9,199 nucleotides of DNA, from NCBI GenBank assembly GCA_045809925.1, contig JBJMWX010000074.1, forward strand, positions 1 to 9,199. Reading direction: 5' to 3'. Under the pieces are notes generated by a model. The model was given only the letters and a program-made list of their open reading frames with translations. It ran no database searches and was not told the origin of the DNA. Below, one piece after another: positions 6,559 through 9,199 of this stretch. The translations under genes and the position numbers were made by a program. Position 1 is the stretch's first letter. Each line of letters opens with the position of its first letter. This DNA comes from CADDYX01 sp045809925. GTDB taxonomy: Bacteria > Verrucomicrobiota > Verrucomicrobiia > Chthoniobacterales > UBA10450.

Positions 6559-7165
6559 CAAGCAGCGGTCCCGGCGGGTCCTTGAACCAGCTGGACGAGA
6601 GCAACAGCGAGCGCGGTGGATCCGGATCCCTGCTCTGATCGAGCGGCGTAACCTGGCTGCCGAATTTCGCGTCCTCCGGCAACGACTGGCGGATGTGCAC
6701 CGGTGTGCCGATTCGCGTCAGGGCAAAGAGCCGGGCGGCCGCTTCGCGATGCATTCGGACGCAACCGTGGGTATGCGGCACCGGCCAGACAAAGCCTTCA
6801 TGAAAGCCGTAGGCGGGCGCAAACTCGTTCCAATACGCCATCGGATAACCGGCGTCCGGTTCGCTTTGGCGCCGGCGCGTTTTGTCCTTGTTGGTGATAT
6901 GAAAATCGCCGGTCGGCGTGGCCGCGCCCGGTTTGCCCACGTTTGTCTTCGCCGCCATGAGCAGCCGATCGCCCTCCATCACGTAAACGTTCTCCGTCGC
7001 GAGGGAGAGTTTTACTTCGACCGCCGACGGATCGTGCGGCCGGTGCGCGACGACATGATAGTTGCTGCTGCTGGCAGTCAGTCGGCTGACGGAACCGCAG
7101 CTGGTTAGGAACGCAGCCGAGGCGATGGCGGCGGCAGCGCCGAAAAGACGGAAGACGATTCGCAT
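6551..7165 (-). CDS. YkuD-family L,D-transpeptidase, predicted lipoprotein
   Basis: Periplasmic enzyme that makes 3-3 peptidoglycan crosslinks or attaches proteins to peptidoglycan, 204 residues. The N-terminus is a lipoprotein signal: MRIVFR, hydrophobic core about 7-20, lipobox LTSC with Cys23 as the acylated residue. The YkuD domain spans about 49-160: EVKLSLATENVYVMEGDRLL is its opening strand pair, followed by GKPGAATPTGDFHI (77-90). The catalytic block is HEGFVWPVPHTHGCVRM, with His122, His133 and the nucleophile Cys135, matching the HGC[IV]RM consensus. The tail (about 165-204) is Pro- and Ser-rich. Start at 7165 fits the signal peptide; no Shine-Dalgarno precedes it. It follows the acyltransferase gene by 18 bases and has its own promoter candidate there. 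There is no LysM or other wall-binding domain, so the lipid anchor alone positions it. Confidence 0.93.
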   Translation of the reverse strand: MRIVFRLFGAAAAIASAAFLTSCGSVSRLTASSSNYHVVAHRPHDPSAVEVKLSLATENVYVMEGDRLLMAAKTNVGKPGAATPTGDFHITNKDKTRRRQSEPDAGYPMAYWNEFAPAYGFHEGFVWPVPHTHGCVRMHREAAARLFALTRIGTPVHIRQSLPEDAKFGSQVTPLDQSRDPDPPRSLLLSSSWFKDPPGPLLVD

Positions 7166-7171
7166 GGGTGA

Positions 7172-7201
7172 TTTAAAAGCTTATCACGTGGATTTTGTCA
7201 A
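7172..7201 (-). promoter_or_regulatory. Promoter candidate for the L,D-transpeptidase and ispH
   Basis: A perfect -35 TTGACA (minus strand, 7201-7196) lies within the last codons of the acyltransferase gene. After an 18-base spacer comes TTTAAA (7177-7172), 4 of 6 to the -10 consensus. The predicted start point falls on or beside the ATG at 7165, suggesting either a leaderless message or that the -10 chosen is not the real one. Confidence 0.4.
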
Positions 7202-8218
7202 TAAGTCGCTTGTCGGCGGCGGCTTTTGACCGCGCAGAATCGCCGGAAATCCGCTCTCGTGCAGCCGCTCCTCGAAATCTTCGGAGAAATTCGCATAAAA
7301 GGGATACTCGGCGCGCTGGGCGACACCGGGGCGGTAGCGCCAGTGCTTGTACATCCAAAGCCATGGTGCCGGGTTCCTGCGCACATGAGGCTCAAATTCA
7401 TCCCAGCACGCCTGCGCGATCTGCTGCAGCGTGGCGTCCGGAGCGAATTTAGGCCGATGGAGCACCACGCGGTAACGGCCTCGCGGCAACGGCTCGCAAT
7501 GCGCGGTCACGAGCGGAACGCCCGTCTGCCGATGAAGCCAGGCGTGCGCGAAGGTCACGCTCGTTTTTAATCCAAAGCAGTCGATGACAACCGTGGGTAT
7601 CTTCGGCGGGATCGTGAGGTCGATCAGGATGGCCACGTAACCTTTGCGCCGGAGGGTCTTGTAGAGCCGCATGATCCCGCCTTCACGCGCGACCATGTTG
7701 TGGCCGGAATGTTCGCGTAGTCGTTTGAAGATAGGATCGAGCAGCGGGTTCTTGAATTCCTGCGCGATGATCGTGCCGCGAAAGCCGAGATAGCCGCCGG
7801 CGAGGCTCAGCCACTCAAAGTTGCCGTAATGATAACAGCCGAAGACGAACGGCTCGCCTTCCGCCACGCCGATCTCGCGAAACTGCGCGGCGTCGAAGTC
7901 GATAAACTTGTGGAAATTCTCAGGCGTGAGTCGTGGACCCCAAAACAAGTCCAGCATCGTGGCAGCGAAGTGCTGGTAAGACTCGCGGATGATACAGGTG
8001 CGGTCGGCAACGCTGAGCTCTTCTTTGAAGGCGAAGGTCAGATTGGCGAGCGCAACCTTGCGGCCATGCGCGTCGAGATGCGCAGCCGCTGCGCCGCCAA
8101 TACGCGCGAGATAGCAGCAGACAACTCGCGGCAGGAGCGGCACGAGGATGGCAAGCGCGGAGACGGCCAGCCATTCCAGTTGGTGCCGAAATCTTTTCCA
8201 GCCGGGATGCGCCGCCAC
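7184..8218 (-). CDS. LpxL/HtrB-like lysophospholipid acyltransferase (lipid A late acyltransferase family)
   Basis: Inner-membrane acyltransferase of 344 residues, expected to add a secondary acyl chain to lipid A or a related lipid on the cytoplasmic face. Seen: an N-terminal hydrophobic segment about 14-38 (LEWLAVSALAILVPLLPRVV); LANLTFAF (57-64), the usual N-L-x-x-x-F stretch; LDLFWGPRLTPENF (89-102); and the catalytic HX4E motif in HYGNFEW (His130, Glu135). Then ILIDLTIPP (197-205) with Asp200, which matches the D-x-x-P region of the family, followed by FGLKTSVTFAHAWLHRQTGVPLV. The start is GTG at 8218, 36 bases after the trmD stop; there is no better start in frame. The same frame is shared with trmD, separated only by the trmD TGA. 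Which lipid and which acyl chain are used cannot be read from sequence. Confidence 0.9.
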   Translation of the reverse strand: MAAHPGWKRFRHQLEWLAVSALAILVPLLPRVVCCYLARIGGAAAAHLDAHGRKVALANLTFAFKEELSVADRTCIIRESYQHFAATMLDLFWGPRLTPENFHKFIDFDAAQFREIGVAEGEPFVFGCYHYGNFEWLSLAGGYLGFRGTIIAQEFKNPLLDPIFKRLREHSGHNMVAREGGIMRLYKTLRRKGYVAILIDLTIPPKIPTVVIDCFGLKTSVTFAHAWLHRQTGVPLVTAHCEPLPRGRYRVVLHRPKFAPDATLQQIAQACWDEFEPHVRRNPAPWLWMYKHWRYRPGVAQRAEYPFYANFSEDFEERLHESGFPAILRGQKPPPTSDLLTKST

Positions 8219-8254
8219 GCGCGCGATTCTATGCAGCGGAGCCGCGCGCGAAAG

Positions 8255-8983
8255 TCATTCTTGCCCGAGAAGGTCCGGACGGTTAGCGCGTGTTCGCCGC
8301 AGCGCCTGCTCTTTCCGCCAGGCCGCGATCTGTGCGTGGTTTCCGGAGAGCAGGACGTCCGGCACTTTCCAGCCGCGGAACTCGGCGGGGCGTGTGTACT
8401 GAGGCCCTTCAAGCCCCGCGCCTGCCGTACTAAAGGAATCGTCCTGCGCGGACTGATCGTCGCCGAGCACGTTCGGGAGGAGCCGGGCGACGGCGTCGAC
8501 GAGCACAACGGCTGCAATCGCGCCATTCGTCAGGACGTAATCCCCGATGGAAATTTCCTCATCAATCAGATGCTCCACCACGCGGTGATCGACCCCTTCG
8601 TAATGCCCGCAGACCACGATAAGATGTGATTCACGCGCAAGCTCTCCTGCCGTTTCCTGATCGAACCGACGTCCGGCCGGTGACATCAGAATGACCTTCG
8701 GCTTCGGTAATTCGGCGTGGAGCGTTGAGCGTTGGGAGTTCGACGTTTGCTTCTCTCTTTGAAGCTCCTCGACCGCGGCGAAGATCGGCTCCGGTTTCAT
8801 CACCATCCCCTGCCCTCCACCAAACGGCGCGTCGTCGACGACGTGATGCTTGTCGGTGGTCCAGTCGCGGATGTTGTGGATGTGCAATTGGAGCGCGCCG
8901 CATTCCTGGGCGCGTTTCATCATACTCTCACTCAGCGGCGCGCGGCAGATCTCCGGGAAAAGAGTGAGGATATCAATCCGCAT
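8255..8983 (-). CDS. trmD: tRNA (guanine37-N1)-methyltransferase with a repeat-derived insert
   Basis: SPOUT-class, dimeric enzyme that methylates G37 next to the anticodon using SAM and prevents +1 frameshifting. Its 242 residues show all landmarks: MRIDILTLFPE start; FGGGQGMVMKPEPIF (54-68); LMSPAGRRFDQ (99-109); the trefoil-knot SAM site VVCGHYEGVD (123-132) and ISIGDYVLTNGAIAA (144-158); DDSF (181-184), equivalent to EDSF with catalytic Asp169 of E. coli; then EGPQYTRPAEFRGWKVPDVLLSGNH. Residues about 77-91 (EKQTSNSQRSTLHAE) have no counterpart in usual TrmD and are encoded by heptamer repeats. The usual neighbours rpsP, rimM and rplS are absent from the flanks shown. A GAAG four bases ahead of the ATG may serve as a weak Shine-Dalgarno. 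The core is intact, so the enzyme is probably active. Confidence 0.97.
   Translation of the reverse strand: MRIDILTLFPEICRAPLSESMMKRAQECGALQLHIHNIRDWTTDKHHVVDDAPFGGGQGMVMKPEPIFAAVEELQREKQTSNSQRSTLHAELPKPKVILMSPAGRRFDQETAGELARESHLIVVCGHYEGVDHRVVEHLIDEEISIGDYVLTNGAIAAVVLVDAVARLLPNVLGDDQSAQDDSFSTAGAGLEGPQYTRPAEFRGWKVPDVLLSGNHAQIAAWRKEQALRRTRANRPDLLGQE
8715..8749. repeat. Degenerate 7-bp tandem repeat inserted in trmD
   Basis: Five successive heptamers can be laid end to end on the plus strand: GCGTGGA, GCGTTGA and GCGTTGG at 8715-8735, then GAGTTCG and ACGTTTG to 8749. Position 4 is always T, and G follows or precedes in a regular pattern; 8708-8714 (TAATTCG) may be a sixth, worn copy. Twenty-one bases code seven residues, so the minus-strand product shows Ser/Asn/Gln/Arg/Thr/Leu-rich text at residues 77-91. 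I recall similar heptamer tracts, giving peptides like SNVQRSTLNVE, in Verrucomicrobia and Lentisphaerae genomes; that link is unverified. Confidence 0.65.
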
Positions 8984-8994
8984 TGGACTTCAAA

Positions 8995-9199
8995 CTATGA
9001 TGTCGGGACCGCTTCCAGCACATCGTCGATCACTTCCTTAAAACTGGCGTAGGGCTGTGCGCCGGTCATGACGCGCAGCGCTTTTAACGGCCCGCCCATC
9101 GTCGGTGAGGGCCCGATAAAAAACGTCGGCGTGGATGTCACGCCGTTCTTCTGCCCCTCCAAAACGTCCCGACGAATATTCGGAGCGTGCAGCCCGCCG
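8995..9199 (-). CDS. DsbA-family thioredoxin-fold protein, C-terminal part only
   Basis: The last 67 residues of a gene entering from the right edge, stop TAG at 8995-8997. GVTSTPTFFIG is the cis-proline loop of thioredoxin folds (T-P), and the following LKALRVMTGAQPYASFKEVI plus a final amphipathic helix match the C-terminus of DsbA/FrnE-like or Thioredoxin_4 proteins, where RxxGAQPYxxF is common. The CxxC active site would lie outside the window, so whether this is an oxidase, an isomerase or a redox-inactive relative cannot be judged, nor can a signal peptide. It is followed by trmD after 11 bases on the same strand, so the two are probably cotranscribed. Confidence 0.85.
   Translation of the reverse strand, partial: GGLHAPNIRRDVLEGQKNGVTSTPTFFIGPSPTMGGPLKALRVMTGAQPYASFKEVIDDVLEAVPTS

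Noticed and set aside
6233..7108. A 291-codon open frame on the plus strand opposite ispH and the L,D-transpeptidase
   Set aside because: It spans two well-supported genes on the opposite strand and their junction, and its translation has no recognisable motif.
7829..8629. A 266-codon open frame on the plus strand opposite the acyltransferase and trmD
   Set aside because: It is antisense to two conserved genes, including catalytic motifs of both, and shows no domain.
1..9199. CRISPR arrays, tRNA or rRNA genes, insertion sequences and attachment sites
   Set aside because: No spaced direct repeats, cloverleaf-like segments, transposase or integrase motifs, or terminal inverted repeats were seen on reading both strands.

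Overview
The window looks like chromosomal DNA of a Gram-negative bacterium with high GC content. It encodes an LpxL-type lipid A acyltransferase, a lipoprotein L,D-transpeptidase and a MEP-pathway reductase (IspH). No phage, integrase, transposase, CRISPR array, tRNA or rRNA is visible. Three weak hints point to the PVC group, most likely a soil Verrucomicrobiota: the long form of IspH, the scarcity of Shine-Dalgarno sequences, and a heptamer repeat insertion in trmD of a kind I associate with those genomes. This assignment is inference, not proof.

Left part (1-3162, minus strand): a compact drug-efflux operon, read tetR, then an EmrA/HlyD-type adaptor, then an EmrB-type MFS pump whose 3' end leaves the window. 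The joints are translationally tight (ATGA and TAATG overlaps). A strong palindrome lies in the tetR promoter, so self-repression relieved by a ligand is the likely logic. The adaptor has an unexpected second membrane segment at its C-terminus.

Middle (3222-5327): a bacterial Ku gene (minus) with no ligD in view, then a 279-base gap. The gap holds what looks like the wreck of a class I methyltransferase gene: both ends are recognisable but in different frames, and the middle is gone. Next comes a plus-strand HSL-family esterase, whose 3' end overlaps that of ispH by 46 bases tail to tail.

Right part (5282-9199, minus strand): a row read dsbA-like (partial), trmD, lpxL-like acyltransferase, L,D-transpeptidase, ispH, with gaps of only 11, 36, 18 and 24 bases. 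These are housekeeping and envelope functions (tRNA m1G37 methylation, lipid A acylation, peptidoglycan crosslinking, isoprenoid supply). A sigma70-like promoter sits in the end of the lpxL-like gene and could give the last two genes separate expression. trmD is outside its usual rpsP-rimM-trmD-rplS setting and carries an in-frame insert made of 7-bp repeats.

There is no obvious new defence or mobile system. The points most worth a second look are the trmD repeat insertion, the collapsed methyltransferase gene, the tetR operator and the two-anchor adaptor.
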